Assembly: GCF_014926585.1 (NCBI RefSeq)
Contig: NZ_CP045422.1
Span: 1,900,501 to 1,964,500 of the forward strand
From: Devosia beringensis
GTDB taxonomy: Bacteria > Pseudomonadota > Alphaproteobacteria > Rhizobiales > Devosiaceae
Reading direction: 5' to 3'
Length of the DNA stretch: 64,000 bases
Shown: piece after piece, positions 36,690 through 45,972 of the stretch
How the letters are laid out: the number at the start of each line of letters is the position of its first letter
Numbering within the stretch: position 1 is the first letter of the stretch
The notes under the pieces: generated by a model
The model's input: the letters and a program-made list of their open reading frames with translations, nothing else
What the model was told of the DNA's origin: nothing
Database searches by the model: none
Program-made: the position numbers and the translations under genes

Positions 36690-37564
36690 CAGGCCGGCCG
36701 CAGTCGCGCCAGCAGGCGCGGTCCGAAGACGTTGAGCATCAGGCCGAGAAAGATCAGCACGCTGCCGGCCAGTTCGAGCCCGCTGATGGCCTCGCCCAGG
36801 AAGACGAAGGCGGCGGCAAAGCCGACAATGGGCACCAGAAGCGCAAAGGGCGCGACGAGGCCCGAGGGGTGGCGCCCCAGCAGCACGGCCCAGCCGCCAT
36901 AGCCGAGCAGGGTCGAGCCATAGGCAATGAACAGCACCGAAAAGATGGCCTGCGGGCTGATGAAGGGCAAGGCCAGCAGCGGCCCGGGGCCCTCGAGCAG
37001 CAGCGAGAGCGCCAGCATGGGCAGAGGCGGGACGAGGCTCCCCCAGATGACAAAGGCGAACATGTCGACATTGCCGGCGCGCTTGGTGACGATATTGGAG
37101 ACGGACCAGAAGAAGGCGGCGGCCAGGGTCATCAGCAGCGGCACCAGCACGGCGCCGCCGATATGTTCGGCGCCAATGGTCACAAGGCCCGCCAGGGCAA
37201 TGCCGGCGCCGGCCAGGCGCAGCGGGGTGGGTCGTTCACCCAGGAAGAGCGCGGCCAGGCCCAGGGTGAAAAACACCTGCATCTGCATCACGAGGCTGGC
37301 CAGCCCGGCCGGCATGCCCAGGCCGATGGCGGAAAACAGGAAGCTGAACTGCAGCACGCCCACGGTCATGCCATAGGTGATGAGCAGGCTCCAGCTGACG
37401 GCCGGGCGGCGCACGAAGAAGATCGCCGGCAAGGCGCAGCCGATATAGCGCAGGGCGGTCAGCAGGTAGGGCGAGACCTCGTCGACGCCCCATTTGATGG
37501 CGACGAAGTTGAGGCCCCAGAGCGTCACGACGCCAAGGGCCAGAAGAAGGTCGCGAATCGGCAT
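36689..37564 (-). CDS. EamA/DMT family exporter (first of tandem pair)
   Basis: A 291-residue transporter paralogous to the gene just downstream; both begin MPIR and share ALGVVTLWGLNFVAIKWGVDEV-type starts and LVPIVGFAAAFVFLGEAISG-type ends. The ATG at 37564 is chosen to match its paralogue; an ATG at 37600 would add 12 residues. The two adjacent copies suggest a tandem duplication, perhaps forming a heterodimer or two specificities. Confidence 0.9.
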   Translation of the reverse strand: MPIRDLLLALGVVTLWGLNFVAIKWGVDEVSPYLLTALRYIGCALPAIFFVRRPAVSWSLLITYGMTVGVLQFSFLFSAIGLGMPAGLASLVMQMQVFFTLGLAALFLGERPTPLRLAGAGIALAGLVTIGAEHIGGAVLVPLLMTLAAAFFWSVSNIVTKRAGNVDMFAFVIWGSLVPPLPMLALSLLLEGPGPLLALPFISPQAIFSVLFIAYGSTLLGYGGWAVLLGRHPSGLVAPFALLVPIVGFAAAFVFLGEAISGLELAGSVLIFLGLMLNVFGPRLLARLRPA

Positions 37565-37639
37565 GATGACCTGCGGGGGGGTGAGGGCTGGCTTGGCCAT
37601 ATCATGCTGGCCTGGCCGAATAAACCGGCAGAGGGTCCA

Positions 37640-37657
37640 CCCCGGCAGGCGCCGGGG
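37640..37657 (-). terminator. Hairpin between asd and the EamA pair
   Basis: Perfect 7-bp stem CCCCGGC/GCCGGGG with a 4-base loop, 20 bases past the asd stop. There is no T run, so it may only attenuate readthrough into the transporters. Confidence 0.45.
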
Positions 37658-37676
37658 CAGACCAGTCGCTATCGTC

Positions 37677-38720
37677 TCAGGCGGCGTCGCGCGGCTTGAG
37701 GCCGAGCTCGATCAGCGTTTCGGCGATCTGGATGGTGTTGAGCGCGGCGCCCTTGCGCAGATTGTCGCTGACGATCCAGATATTGAGGCCGTTTTCGATC
37801 GTGGCGTCCTCGCGGATGCGGCTCACGAAGGTGTCATATTCGCCGACGCATTCGACCGGGGTGGCGTAGCCACCGGGTTCGCGCTTGTCGAGCACGGTCA
37901 CGCCGGGCGCGTCGCGCAGGGCGTCGCGCGCCTCATCCGCCGAAATGGGATTCTCGAACTCGATATTGACCGCTTCGGAATGGCCGACAAAGACCGGCAC
38001 GCGCACGGCGGTGCAGGTCACCTTGATCTTCTGGTCGAGGATCTTCTTGGTCTCGGCCATGACCTTCCACTCTTCCTTGGTCGAGCCGTCTTCCATGAAG
38101 ATGTCGATATGGGGAATGACGTTGAAGGCGATCTGCTTGGGGAACTTGGAGCCGCCGCCCGGGCTGTCATTGACGAAAATGCCCTTGGTCTGGTTCCACA
38201 GCTCGTCGACGCCTTCCTTGCCGGCGCCCGACACCGACTGATAGGTCGAGACGACGATGCGGCGGATCTTGGCCAGGTCATGCAGGGGCTTGAGCGCCAC
38301 GACCAGCTGGGCGGTCGAGCAATTTGGATTGGCGATGATGTTCTTGCGGGTGGCGCTGGCCAGCCAGCCGGCCAAAACCTGCCCGTTCACCTCGGGCACG
38401 ATCAGCGGCACATTGGAATCATAGCGCCAGAAGCTCGAATTATCGATGACGATGCAGCCACTGGCGGCAATGCGCGGGCCCCAGTCCTTGGAAATGTCCG
38501 AGCCGGCCGACATGATGGCGAAATCGACGCCGGCAAAGTCGAAATTGTCGAGATTCTTGGCCTTGAGGATCTTGTCGCCATAGGAGATCTCGCGCCCGGT
38601 GGAGCGCGAGGAGGCGAGAGCGATCACCTCGGTGGCCGGGAACTTGCGTTCGGCCAGAATATTGAGAACTTCACGGCCCACATTGCCTGTGGCACCGACG
38701 ACGGCGACGCGATAACCCAT
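37677..38720 (-). CDS. asd: Aspartate-semialdehyde dehydrogenase
   Basis: Reduces aspartyl phosphate to aspartate semialdehyde, the branch point for lysine/DAP, threonine and methionine. The 347-residue protein starts MGYRVAVVGATGNVGREVLN, has SAGSDISKDWGP, the catalytic Cys134 in NPNCSTAQLV and the GAGKEGVDEL stretch. The ATG at 38720 is preferred to an in-frame start at 38768. dapF (4883-5758) acts downstream in the same pathway. Confidence 0.96.
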   Translation of the reverse strand: MGYRVAVVGATGNVGREVLNILAERKFPATEVIALASSRSTGREISYGDKILKAKNLDNFDFAGVDFAIMSAGSDISKDWGPRIAASGCIVIDNSSFWRYDSNVPLIVPEVNGQVLAGWLASATRKNIIANPNCSTAQLVVALKPLHDLAKIRRIVVSTYQSVSGAGKEGVDELWNQTKGIFVNDSPGGGSKFPKQIAFNVIPHIDIFMEDGSTKEEWKVMAETKKILDQKIKVTCTAVRVPVFVGHSEAVNIEFENPISADEARDALRDAPGVTVLDKREPGGYATPVECVGEYDTFVSRIREDATIENGLNIWIVSDNLRKGAALNTIQIAETLIELGLKPRDAA

Positions 38721-39111
38721 TTTTTGGAACTCCAGTCCCTTACCAGTTTCGCCTCCCGCGCCAGTCATGCGACTGGCGGTGATCCGGTTGCGCCGCTCCC
38801 CGTCGGGAGGCGACCCGGGGAAAAGCGTCAGGCGGTTTTGGTGGTTTTGGTCATGCGCGCAACGACGCGCCCGGCGGGGCGCCGGGTGGTGGTCCGATCA
38901 GCAAAGACAGAAACGCTGCGCATCAAGTGACTGCTTGTTTGGAAAAGCAGGCGAAGTCATACGCCACTATAGGATTTAGTCAATGCTGCATTGGTCGCTG
39001 CGCTGCCGGGCTGCATTGGCCGCTGCGCGGCTCAGGCCGCTCTGGCCACGGCGGCTTGGCAGAACTGCCCGCTTGCAATAGACCGGGCTTCGCAGCTGAC
39101 AGGATCTCCCC
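38721..39111. other. Gap between divergent asd and HI0933-type gene, with a short direct repeat
   Basis: No gene seen in this 391-base gap. A 19-base unit beginning GCTGCATTGG occurs twice (38985-39003 and 39010-39028, one mismatch, period 25). The candidate asd promoter lies at its left side. Confidence 0.45.
38956..38983 (-). promoter_or_regulatory. Candidate sigma-70 type promoter for asd
   Basis: On the minus strand TTGACT (38978-38983) and TATGAC (38956-38961) are 16 bases apart. It would give a leader of about 225 bases before asd. Prediction by eye only. Confidence 0.4.
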
Positions 39112-40302
39112 ATGCCCCATTATGATGTCGTCATCCTTGGCGCCGGCGCTGCCGGCATGATGGCCGCCATCGAGGCGGGCCGGCGCGGCCGCTCGGTGCT
39201 GGTGGTCGATCACGCCAAATATGCCGGCGAGAAGATCCGCATTTCGGGCGGCGGGCGCTGCAACTTCACCAATGTGAACGCCACCATCGACAAGGGCCGT
39301 GATCGCTTTCTCAGCGCCAATCCGCGCTTTGCCCTCTCGGCGCTCAGCCGCTACACGCCCGACATGTTCATCGCCATGGTCCGGGATCACGGCATCCAGT
39401 TTCATGAAAAGACCCTGGGCCAGCTGTTCTGCGACGGGCCGGCGACGCAGATCAATTCCATGCTGCTCAATGAAATGCGCAAGGCCGGCGTCACCATGGT
39501 GCTCGAAACCTCAGTCGAGGCCGTGGACCGCGGCAGCGACGGTTTTTCCCTGCAGCTGAGCACCAGTTCGATCACCTGCGAAGCTCTCGTGGTGGCTACC
39601 GGCGGCAAATCCATTCCCAAGATGGGGGCTTCGGGCCTGGGCTATCAGCTGGCCACCCAGTTCGGCCTGCGGCTGACCGAGACGCGGCCCGCCCTGGTGC
39701 CGCTGACCTTTGAGACCGGGGCGCTGGACAAGCTCAAGGAGCTCTCGGGCATCGCTACCGATGCCATTGTCAGCCACGGCAAGACGGCGTTCGAGGAGGC
39801 GCTGCTGTTCACCCATCGCGGCCTGTCCGGCCCGGCCATCCTGCAGATTTCCTCCTATTGGCGCGAGGGCGACGCCATTGCGGTCGATCTGTTGCCGCAT
39901 CAGGATGCCGGCGAAAAGCTGCGCGCCGCCCGCAGCGCCACGCCCAAGCTGCAGGTGCAGACGGTGCTGGCGGGCTTTCTGCCACGCAAGCTGGCGCAGC
40001 TGCTGGGCGAAGAGCTCGACATGAGCGGGATGATCGGGGATTTTTCCGACAAGAAGCTGGCTCTGGTCGAGGCCGTGCTCAAGGAGTGGACGCTCAAGCC
40101 GGTCGGCTCGGAAGGCTATCGCACCGCCGAAGTGACGCTGGGGGGCGTGGATACGCGCGATCTCGATGCCAAGACCATGGGCGCCCGGGATGTCCCGGGG
40201 CTCTATTTCGTCGGCGAAGTGGTCGATGTCACCGGCTGGCTAGGCGGCTACAATTTCCAGTGGGCCTGGGCCTCGGGCTGGGCAGCCGGACAGGTCGCCT
40301 AG
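39112..40302 (+). CDS. HI0933-family NAD(P)/FAD-dependent oxidoreductase
   Basis: A 396-residue flavoprotein of the HI0933/YhiN family. It has the FAD-binding start YDVVILGAGAAGMMAAIEAGRRG, the family hallmark ISGGGRCNFTNVN, ATGGKSIPKMGASGLGYQLA and the C-terminal GEVVDVTGWLGGYNFQWAW. The reaction is unknown for most members. Monocistronic. Confidence 0.92.
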   Translation: MPHYDVVILGAGAAGMMAAIEAGRRGRSVLVVDHAKYAGEKIRISGGGRCNFTNVNATIDKGRDRFLSANPRFALSALSRYTPDMFIAMVRDHGIQFHEKTLGQLFCDGPATQINSMLLNEMRKAGVTMVLETSVEAVDRGSDGFSLQLSTSSITCEALVVATGGKSIPKMGASGLGYQLATQFGLRLTETRPALVPLTFETGALDKLKELSGIATDAIVSHGKTAFEEALLFTHRGLSGPAILQISSYWREGDAIAVDLLPHQDAGEKLRAARSATPKLQVQTVLAGFLPRKLAQLLGEELDMSGMIGDFSDKKLALVEAVLKEWTLKPVGSEGYRTAEVTLGGVDTRDLDAKTMGARDVPGLYFVGEVVDVTGWLGGYNFQWAWASGWAAGQVA

Positions 40303-40315
40303 CGCCGATTGTTGC

Positions 40316-40912
40316 CTAAAACTTCCAGCCGAGCCGCAGGCCGACATTGGACAGGCCCTGGTTCTTCTCGCACCAGCCATTATTGGAGGTGTGCTCATAG
40401 GTCAGGGTGGCGGTGACGTTCTCGCTGACATGGGCGCCGACGCCGTAGCGCTCGTAGAAGTTCAGGCGGCAGCCGAAATTGGCGTGGCGCGTGTCGTCGG
40501 GCGAGCCGGTCAGATAGCCATTGTGCACCGCGCCGCCAAAGGCGCCTTCGAGATAGAGCGGGGTGTCAAAAATGGGCAGCTGCCAGGTCAGGCTCAGATG
40601 CAGCAGGCTGTCCTGGCCATCGGTATTGAGGGTGACGCCCAGATCGGGCCGCGGCGAGCCGATCCAGCGGAAGGCCTCGAGGTCGGGCGACTTGAACAGG
40701 ACGTCAAAGCTGATGTCCTCGATCTGGTTGAGCTTGTACTCCCAGGGCGGCGGAAACAGGATATAGCTGACGTCATGGGCGTGCAGGCCCACGCGGATTT
40801 CGTCGACGACCTCGGCAAAGGGGCTCGGCGTCAGCAGGCTCTGGGCCTGGGCCGGCAGGGCGAGCAGGGCCGATACTGCGATGGCAAAAGCGGCGGTAAG
40901 CAGTTTCGACAC
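40316..40912 (-). CDS. PagL-like acyloxyacyl hydrolase (lipid A 3-O-deacylase family)
   Basis: Predicted outer-membrane beta-barrel enzyme of 198 residues with a signal peptide (LLTAAFAIAVSALLALPAQAQ). The family signature is the late LTYEHTSNNGW (His174 and Ser176 of the catalytic triad); the acidic third residue is not seen at the spacing known from Pseudomonas PagL. The end in WKF is a typical barrel C-terminus. The GTG at 40912 with AGAGGAA upstream is chosen over an ATG at 40981. Lipid A remodelling is likely but not proven. Confidence 0.75.
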   Translation of the reverse strand: MSKLLTAAFAIAVSALLALPAQAQSLLTPSPFAEVVDEIRVGLHAHDVSYILFPPPWEYKLNQIEDISFDVLFKSPDLEAFRWIGSPRPDLGVTLNTDGQDSLLHLSLTWQLPIFDTPLYLEGAFGGAVHNGYLTGSPDDTRHANFGCRLNFYERYGVGAHVSENVTATLTYEHTSNNGWCEKNQGLSNVGLRLGWKF

Positions 40913-41075
40913 GGCGATTCCTCTAGTGGCGCTCCAGTAGAAGCCGCAAAGCGGGCAATGAGTCAACGCAGGGTGGCACATTCAGGCGCGAAGTGACCGT
41001 CGCGCCACGCGACAGGCCTCGCTTTCATCGTAATTTGACGATAGAAGGGCGCGATTGCTGTAAAGGATTGACGCC

Positions 41076-42086
41076 ATGACTGCTCCATTCGCCCTGTCGC
41101 TGCAGGATCTCGCCCCCATTGCCGAAGGCTCCAGCACCGCCGAGGCCCTGGGCGAAACCATTGCCCTGGCCCAGGCGGCCGACCAGCTGGGCTATACGCG
41201 GCTGTGGTATGCCGAGCATCACGGCATGCCCTCGATCGCCTCGTCGGTGCCCGAGATCCTGATCGCCAGCGCCGCGGCGCATACCAAATCCATCCGCGTC
41301 GGCTCGGGCGGCGTCATGCTTCTCAACCACGCGCCGCTGCATATTGCCGAGGCCTATCGCACGCTCGAGGCGCTGCATCCGGGCCGCATCGATCTGGGGC
41401 TGGGCCGGGCGCCGGGGGGCGACGGCTATGCCATGCGGGCCCTGCGCAGTGGCGGCGGCGAGGAATTTTCCAGTTACCTGGCCGAGCTGATGGCGTTTGA
41501 CGAGGACAGCTTTCCGCCCGAGCATCCATTCTCGCGCGTGCCGGTCTCGCCGGGCGGCATTGCCCTGCCACCCAAATGGCTGCTCGGCTCATCGGGCAAC
41601 AGTGCCCAGGCCGCCGGCCAGCTGGGCATCGGCTATGCCTTTGCCGCCCATTTCAGCCATACCCCAGCCGCCCCGGCCTTTGACGCCTATCGGCGGGCCT
41701 TCGTACCCAGTGATGCCTTCCCCAGGCCGCAGACCATGCTGTGCGTTTCAGTGGTCTGTGCGCCGACCGACGAGGAGGCGCAGTATCTCTCGCGCTCGCA
41801 GGCCGTCAGCTGGGCGCTGTTCACCTCGGGCGAGCAGCGCAAGCTGATGAGCCCGGAAGAGGCGCATGCCCGCGTGCTGACCCCGCAGCAGCAGGCGGTG
41901 ATCGACCATCAGTCGAGCCTGTGGATCGTCGGTTCGCCCGAGACGGTGCGCGACGTGATCGCCGAAAAGGCCGAGGCCAGTGCAGCCGACGAGGTGATGA
42001 TCACCACCACCATCCACTCCTATGCGCAGCGCCGCCGCTCCTACAAGCTGGTGGCCGAGGCCTTCGACGTGGCGCCACGCTGGTGA
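41076..42086 (+). CDS. LLM-class flavin-dependent oxidoreductase (MsnO8 type)
   Basis: A 336-residue bacterial-luciferase-like protein. It starts with the group hallmark FALSVQDLAPI-like FALSLQDLAPIAEGSS, then LWYAEHHGMPSIASSVPEIL, GGVMLLNHAPLHIAE, the DLGLGRAPGGDG motif and PKWLLGSSGNSA. These fit the MsnO8 group of LLM flavoproteins. Substrate unknown. Confidence 0.9.
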   Translation: MTAPFALSLQDLAPIAEGSSTAEALGETIALAQAADQLGYTRLWYAEHHGMPSIASSVPEILIASAAAHTKSIRVGSGGVMLLNHAPLHIAEAYRTLEALHPGRIDLGLGRAPGGDGYAMRALRSGGGEEFSSYLAELMAFDEDSFPPEHPFSRVPVSPGGIALPPKWLLGSSGNSAQAAGQLGIGYAFAAHFSHTPAAPAFDAYRRAFVPSDAFPRPQTMLCVSVVCAPTDEEAQYLSRSQAVSWALFTSGEQRKLMSPEEAHARVLTPQQQAVIDHQSSLWIVGSPETVRDVIAEKAEASAADEVMITTTIHSYAQRRRSYKLVAEAFDVAPRW

Positions 42087-42188
42087 AATAGCTGCAAAAC
42101 CGTCGATTTCGGGCAGAATCGGGCATAGCGTTAAGCTCTCCTTGGCGGTTGCGGCCTAGCGTGCGCAAGGTTGGGGGACAGGCTGGAC

Positions 42189-43394
42189 ATGAGCGCAGCG
42201 TTTTTCATCTTGGCGATCAATGTCTGCGTTGCCGGCATCTTTGCCACGGCCTTTGCCGTGGTGGCGGTGACGACGCGCGCCGCCATCAGCGCCCGCTGGC
42301 TGTCGGCCGCCTATGGCATGGGCGCGCTCTATGCAGTGCTCGAATTCATCCTGCCGCTGCACGGTCCGATGCCGGTGCGCAGCGTCGCCGTGTTCACGGC
42401 CTTCCTGCTGGCCGAGGGGCTGATGGTGATTGGCCTGGCCTGGCACTATAATGTACCGCCGCCCTGGCGCGTGCTGCTGGGCCTGGTGCTGGTTTCGATC
42501 TTGATCAATGTGGCGATCCTGGACATGCCGCGCCCATCCCTGGTGCGGGCACTGCTCTATCAGGGGCCCTATGCGGCCATGCAGGTGATTGCCGTGGTGG
42601 TGATGCTGGCGGCGCCGCCGGCGCGGCGCGGCGCGCTCGATCTGCTGCTGCTCTCGCTCTATACGATCGGCGCCATGCAGTTCCTTGGCAAGGCGGTGCT
42701 GTCATCGGTGCTGGGGCCAGGCGCCACCGAGCAGGATTACGTCACCACCACCTATGCGGCGATCTCGCAGGCCAGCGGCGCTGTCCTGCTGGTGGCCCAT
42801 GGCCTGCTGCTGCTGCTGCTGCTGGTGCGGGCCAGTATGGACGAGATGACGACACGCTCGGAAACCGACACGCTCTCGGGGCTGCTCAACCGGCGTGGCT
42901 TTGAGGGGCGGGCCGAAAAAATGCTGGTGCGGGCGCATCGCATCGGCCTGCCGATGACGCTGCTGGTCGCCGATCTCGATCACTTCAAATCGATCAATGA
43001 CAACCATGGTCACGCCGTGGGCGACCGGGTGATTGCCGCCTTCGCCAAGGTGTTCAAGACCGCGGTGGATCATCGTTCGGTGCTGGGGCGGCTGGGCGGC
43101 GAGGAATTTGCTGTGCTGGTGCCGGCCTCCACGCTGGTCAGCGCGCAGGCGTTGGGACACGGCATCAGGCAGGAATTTTCCGCGCTCAGCGGCGCGCTGA
43201 CGCCCGGCCAGCGGCTGAGCGTCAGTCTGGGCGTGGCGCAGATGCGCAGCGGCGAGGGCCTGTTCGAGCTGATGCACCGCGCCGATGCCGCCCTCTATCA
43301 GGCCAAGCGTACCGGTCGCGACCGGGTCTGCGTGGCCAGTGGACCGGATTCGCCAGACCTGCCGGTGGAAACAGAAGGCACGCTGCCGCGCTAG
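42189..43394 (+). CDS. Membrane-anchored diguanylate cyclase (GGDEF)
   Basis: Predicted c-di-GMP synthase of 401 residues. The first 215 residues hold about six or seven hydrophobic helices (membrane sensor), then a GGDEF domain with DTLSGLLNRRGFE, DLDHFKSINDNHGHAVGD and an active-type GGEEF at about residue 304. No RxxD inhibitory site is seen before it. The ATG at 42189 is chosen over an in-frame TTG at 42171. Its 3' end overlaps the next (leftward) gene by 4 bases. Confidence 0.92.
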   Translation: MSAAFFILAINVCVAGIFATAFAVVAVTTRAAISARWLSAAYGMGALYAVLEFILPLHGPMPVRSVAVFTAFLLAEGLMVIGLAWHYNVPPPWRVLLGLVLVSILINVAILDMPRPSLVRALLYQGPYAAMQVIAVVVMLAAPPARRGALDLLLLSLYTIGAMQFLGKAVLSSVLGPGATEQDYVTTTYAAISQASGAVLLVAHGLLLLLLLVRASMDEMTTRSETDTLSGLLNRRGFEGRAEKMLVRAHRIGLPMTLLVADLDHFKSINDNHGHAVGDRVIAAFAKVFKTAVDHRSVLGRLGGEEFAVLVPASTLVSAQALGHGIRQEFSALSGALTPGQRLSVSLGVAQMRSGEGLFELMHRADAALYQAKRTGRDRVCVASGPDSPDLPVETEGTLPR

Positions 43395-43696
43395 TTGGCC
43401 TGGCTGCGTTCGACCAGTTCAAAACCGTCCGTATCGGGGCCGATGCGCAGCGCCAGCTGCTGGCGATCGAGTTCGGCCAGCCAGGCCGTCCAGGAGCAGG
43501 GGCTGAGGTCGTCTTGTGCGCCCGGCGCAACGGGCTTGTCGGCCCGGGCAAAGCGCAGCTTGAGCTGGGCCCGCTCCTCGCCGAAGCGATTGCGAATCCG
43601 GGCGATGGCCGGCACGCCATGCCGGTCGGCCACCCAGTTCTGGATGTCGCGGTGGCGGATCAAGGTCTTGTCAGTGCTGGATTTGCTGTCGGTCAT
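43391..43696 (-). CDS. Hypothetical protein
   Basis: A 101-residue soluble protein starting MTDSKSSTDKTLIRHRDIQNW and containing VPAIARIRNRFGEERAQLKLRF. No family is recognised. Charged, no signal peptide or membrane segment. The ATG at 43696 follows a GGAGACC stretch. Real-gene status is supported by codon pattern and position only. Confidence 0.55.
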   Translation of the reverse strand: MTDSKSSTDKTLIRHRDIQNWVADRHGVPAIARIRNRFGEERAQLKLRFARADKPVAPGAQDDLSPCSWTAWLAELDRQQLALRIGPDTDGFELVERSQAN

Positions 43697-43771
43697 GATG
43701 GTCTCCCTCCTCAAAGAGCCATGGGTTCAGGCTAACGGCGCAGGTCCTCCACCCGTTCCGTCCGCAACGCA

Positions 43772-44593
43772 TCACTTCTGCAGGAAGTCCGTGACGAGCT
43801 TGAGACTCACCATCTCGTCACGCGAGAAATAGTAGAGCTGTTCGGGCGGGGTTTCCAGTGCATGCAGCCAGAGCGCCGGATCGACGCCGCTGCGCGTGAG
43901 GCTGGCAATGATGGTGCCGGTAATGGTCTGGGCGTCGCTCATGGCCATGCCCGCGACCCGGGCCTTGTCCTCTGCGCTGCCGGCCAGCGCCGCGGCATAG
44001 ATCTGGTGCACGCCGATGGCGGCGTCGGGGCTGGCCAGCCGCGTGGTGCCGGCAGCAAAGATCAGCGGGCAGGACGAGGCGCAGAGGGCGCCGGCCCTTA
44101 CCTCGGTGGCGAGGTCCCGCTCATGGACCAGATCGCCGATGGCGAGGGCATCACGCACCGAGCCGCCGGGGGAATCGAGCACGACGCTGCGCACATATTC
44201 GCCGCGGGCGTCGATCTCGTTGGCAAAGCGCTCGGCCGCGCCCGGGTCGATCGTGCCGGTCAGGGTCAGCTGGCCGGCGCTGCCCAGGGCGATATCCAGC
44301 GGCTGCTGCAGCAGGTCGGGCGCGGTGGTGATGTCGGGCCGGGCGCTGGGTTCCGGGCCCGTCGTTGCGGGCGGCAGGATGGGCTGCAATGGCATGGGCA
44401 GCGCCGGGCTGGCTGCGGCCAGTTCGGTCAGTTCGCGATAATCGACAAACAGCACCGATGCCGTGCCGGCCAGCAGCGCGAAAAAGGCCACCCGCAGGAT
44501 ATTGCCGTCATCCACGGCGGCAATTCTGTCGATCAGCCGCCGGTAGAGAGAGCCCCGGGCGGCGCCGGCGCGGGCATTGGCCGGGCTGGTCAT
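43772..44593 (-). CDS. Membrane-anchored ClpP/crotonase-like periplasmic protein (COG3904-like)
   Basis: A 273-residue protein with one N-terminal transmembrane helix (about 33-52) followed by a Pro-rich linker and a ClpP/crotonase-like domain. The pattern VVLDSPGGSVRDALAIGDLV, then GALCASSCPLIFAAG (candidate nucleophile serine) and GVHQIY is typical of predicted periplasmic serine peptidase-like COG3904 proteins. Catalysis is unproven. Its start overlaps the preceding gene's stop by 4 bases, so the two act as a unit. Confidence 0.72.
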   Translation of the reverse strand: MTSPANARAGAARGSLYRRLIDRIAAVDDGNILRVAFFALLAGTASVLFVDYRELTELAAASPALPMPLQPILPPATTGPEPSARPDITTAPDLLQQPLDIALGSAGQLTLTGTIDPGAAERFANEIDARGEYVRSVVLDSPGGSVRDALAIGDLVHERDLATEVRAGALCASSCPLIFAAGTTRLASPDAAIGVHQIYAAALAGSAEDKARVAGMAMSDAQTITGTIIASLTRSGVDPALWLHALETPPEQLYYFSRDEMVSLKLVTDFLQK

Positions 44594-45972
44594 GCCGGGC
44601 GCGGCCCGTCGCCGCGCGCGCGGGTGCGCTGCGCCGCGTCGATGGGGGTGACGACGGCCTCGCTGGCCGGCGTTTCGGTTGCGGTAGCGGCGGTTTCAGC
44701 GGGTTGCGCCGGGGCTGGCTCTGCCGTGGGCTGTGGTTCGGGCACCACGAGAGGCCGGGGCTGGCCGCTGGCCACGTCAATGCCGGCGGCCTCCATCTGG
44801 CGGAATAAAGCCATGGCGCGCAGCATTTCGGCGGCGGTGATGTTTTCGGCCGCTTCCAACGATTCCGATTCTTGGCGCATGGCGTCATTGACGATCATCA
44901 GCACCAGGACCAGCACGACCGGCAGCAGATCGATGGAAATGGCGCCGGCCCAGCTCGGAATGAAATCCTGCCAGTAGCGCAGCACCGCCTCGGCGCTGGA
45001 CAGCGGCACGAAGCGGCGCTGTTCCACCGCCGGGGTGGCGAGAATTTCGTCGGCCGCGGTGCTCAGGGCAGCCGACTGGGCGGCCACGGAAGCCCGCACG
45101 GTTTCCATCACCTGGTCCTGCCGATTGGCCAGATCGGCCGAGCCGCCATCGGCCACCGGGGCGATGAAGCCGGCGCTGAGATCGGCCGAGGCGCGCTTGA
45201 CCGAGGCGGCTACGCCGGTCTGCTGCAGGGCGGCAATGATGGCCGAAAGCTGGACAGCCTCGGTCTGGAAGCTGTCGGCGCGCGGCTCGACCGCGCCGGG
45301 CGTGGAGACCAGTTCGCGCATGGTGGCCAGGCGCGCCGAGCCCTGTTCGAACTGCAGCGCTACCTCGTCGCGGCTGCCGGTAATGGTGGCGGCCAGCTGG
45401 TTCATCTGCGTGCCCATCTGGGTGAGCAATTGTACCACGCTGCCCGAGCCGGTGGTGCCGGTCAGGGCGCCGGATTCGCGCTCGTCGGCGGCGAGGCCGG
45501 CAAAGCGTTCGGCGGCGCGCTGCACGTCGGGCAGCAGGCTCTGGGCGGCCAGGGCATTGGAATGGGCTTGGTCCAGATCCTCGGCATAGCCCTGCAGCGT
45601 CACCGCCATATGCTGCTCGGTGGCTGCCGAACCGGCCAAAGCGGCGGCATTGAGCCAGGAGCTCATGGCCATGATCATGACGCAGCCAATGGCCATGGTG
45701 ACAAAGAGCCCGACGCGCTGCACGCCCGAGGTCACCAGCGGCACGAAGCGCAGCATGAAGCTCCAGAAGGCGTAAATGGCGACCGAGACCGCGGCCGAAT
45801 AGATGATGGCGGCAAAGAAGACAAAGCTGGCCGAGCCATCGAGCAGGCCGCGCACGCCCAGATAGGTATAGACGCCCGAGGCCAGCGCCAGCACCGCCAG
45901 GGCAAAGCGCGTCATCGTCTCGACGCCCTTGACGGTTTCGTTGAGGCGATAGGCATTCGGCTTGAGCTGCAT
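44590..45972 (-). CDS. Multi-helix membrane protein of unknown function
   Basis: A 460-residue protein with three N-terminal membrane helices (about 22-42, 48-72, 84-112), a large extracytoplasmic or cytoplasmic helical region (115-330), another helix near 345-365 (ISIDLLPVVLVLVLMIVND) and a Pro/Ala/Glu-rich tail. No family is recognised. The helix arrangement (TM, long coiled region, TM) resembles envelope-spanning sensor-like proteins. It is translationally coupled to the ClpP-like gene. Confidence 0.65.
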   Translation of the reverse strand: MQLKPNAYRLNETVKGVETMTRFALAVLALASGVYTYLGVRGLLDGSASFVFFAAIIYSAAVSVAIYAFWSFMLRFVPLVTSGVQRVGLFVTMAIGCVMIMAMSSWLNAAALAGSAATEQHMAVTLQGYAEDLDQAHSNALAAQSLLPDVQRAAERFAGLAADERESGALTGTTGSGSVVQLLTQMGTQMNQLAATITGSRDEVALQFEQGSARLATMRELVSTPGAVEPRADSFQTEAVQLSAIIAALQQTGVAASVKRASADLSAGFIAPVADGGSADLANRQDQVMETVRASVAAQSAALSTAADEILATPAVEQRRFVPLSSAEAVLRYWQDFIPSWAGAISIDLLPVVLVLVLMIVNDAMRQESESLEAAENITAAEMLRAMALFRQMEAAGIDVASGQPRPLVVPEPQPTAEPAPAQPAETAATATETPASEAVVTPIDAAQRTRARGDGPRPA

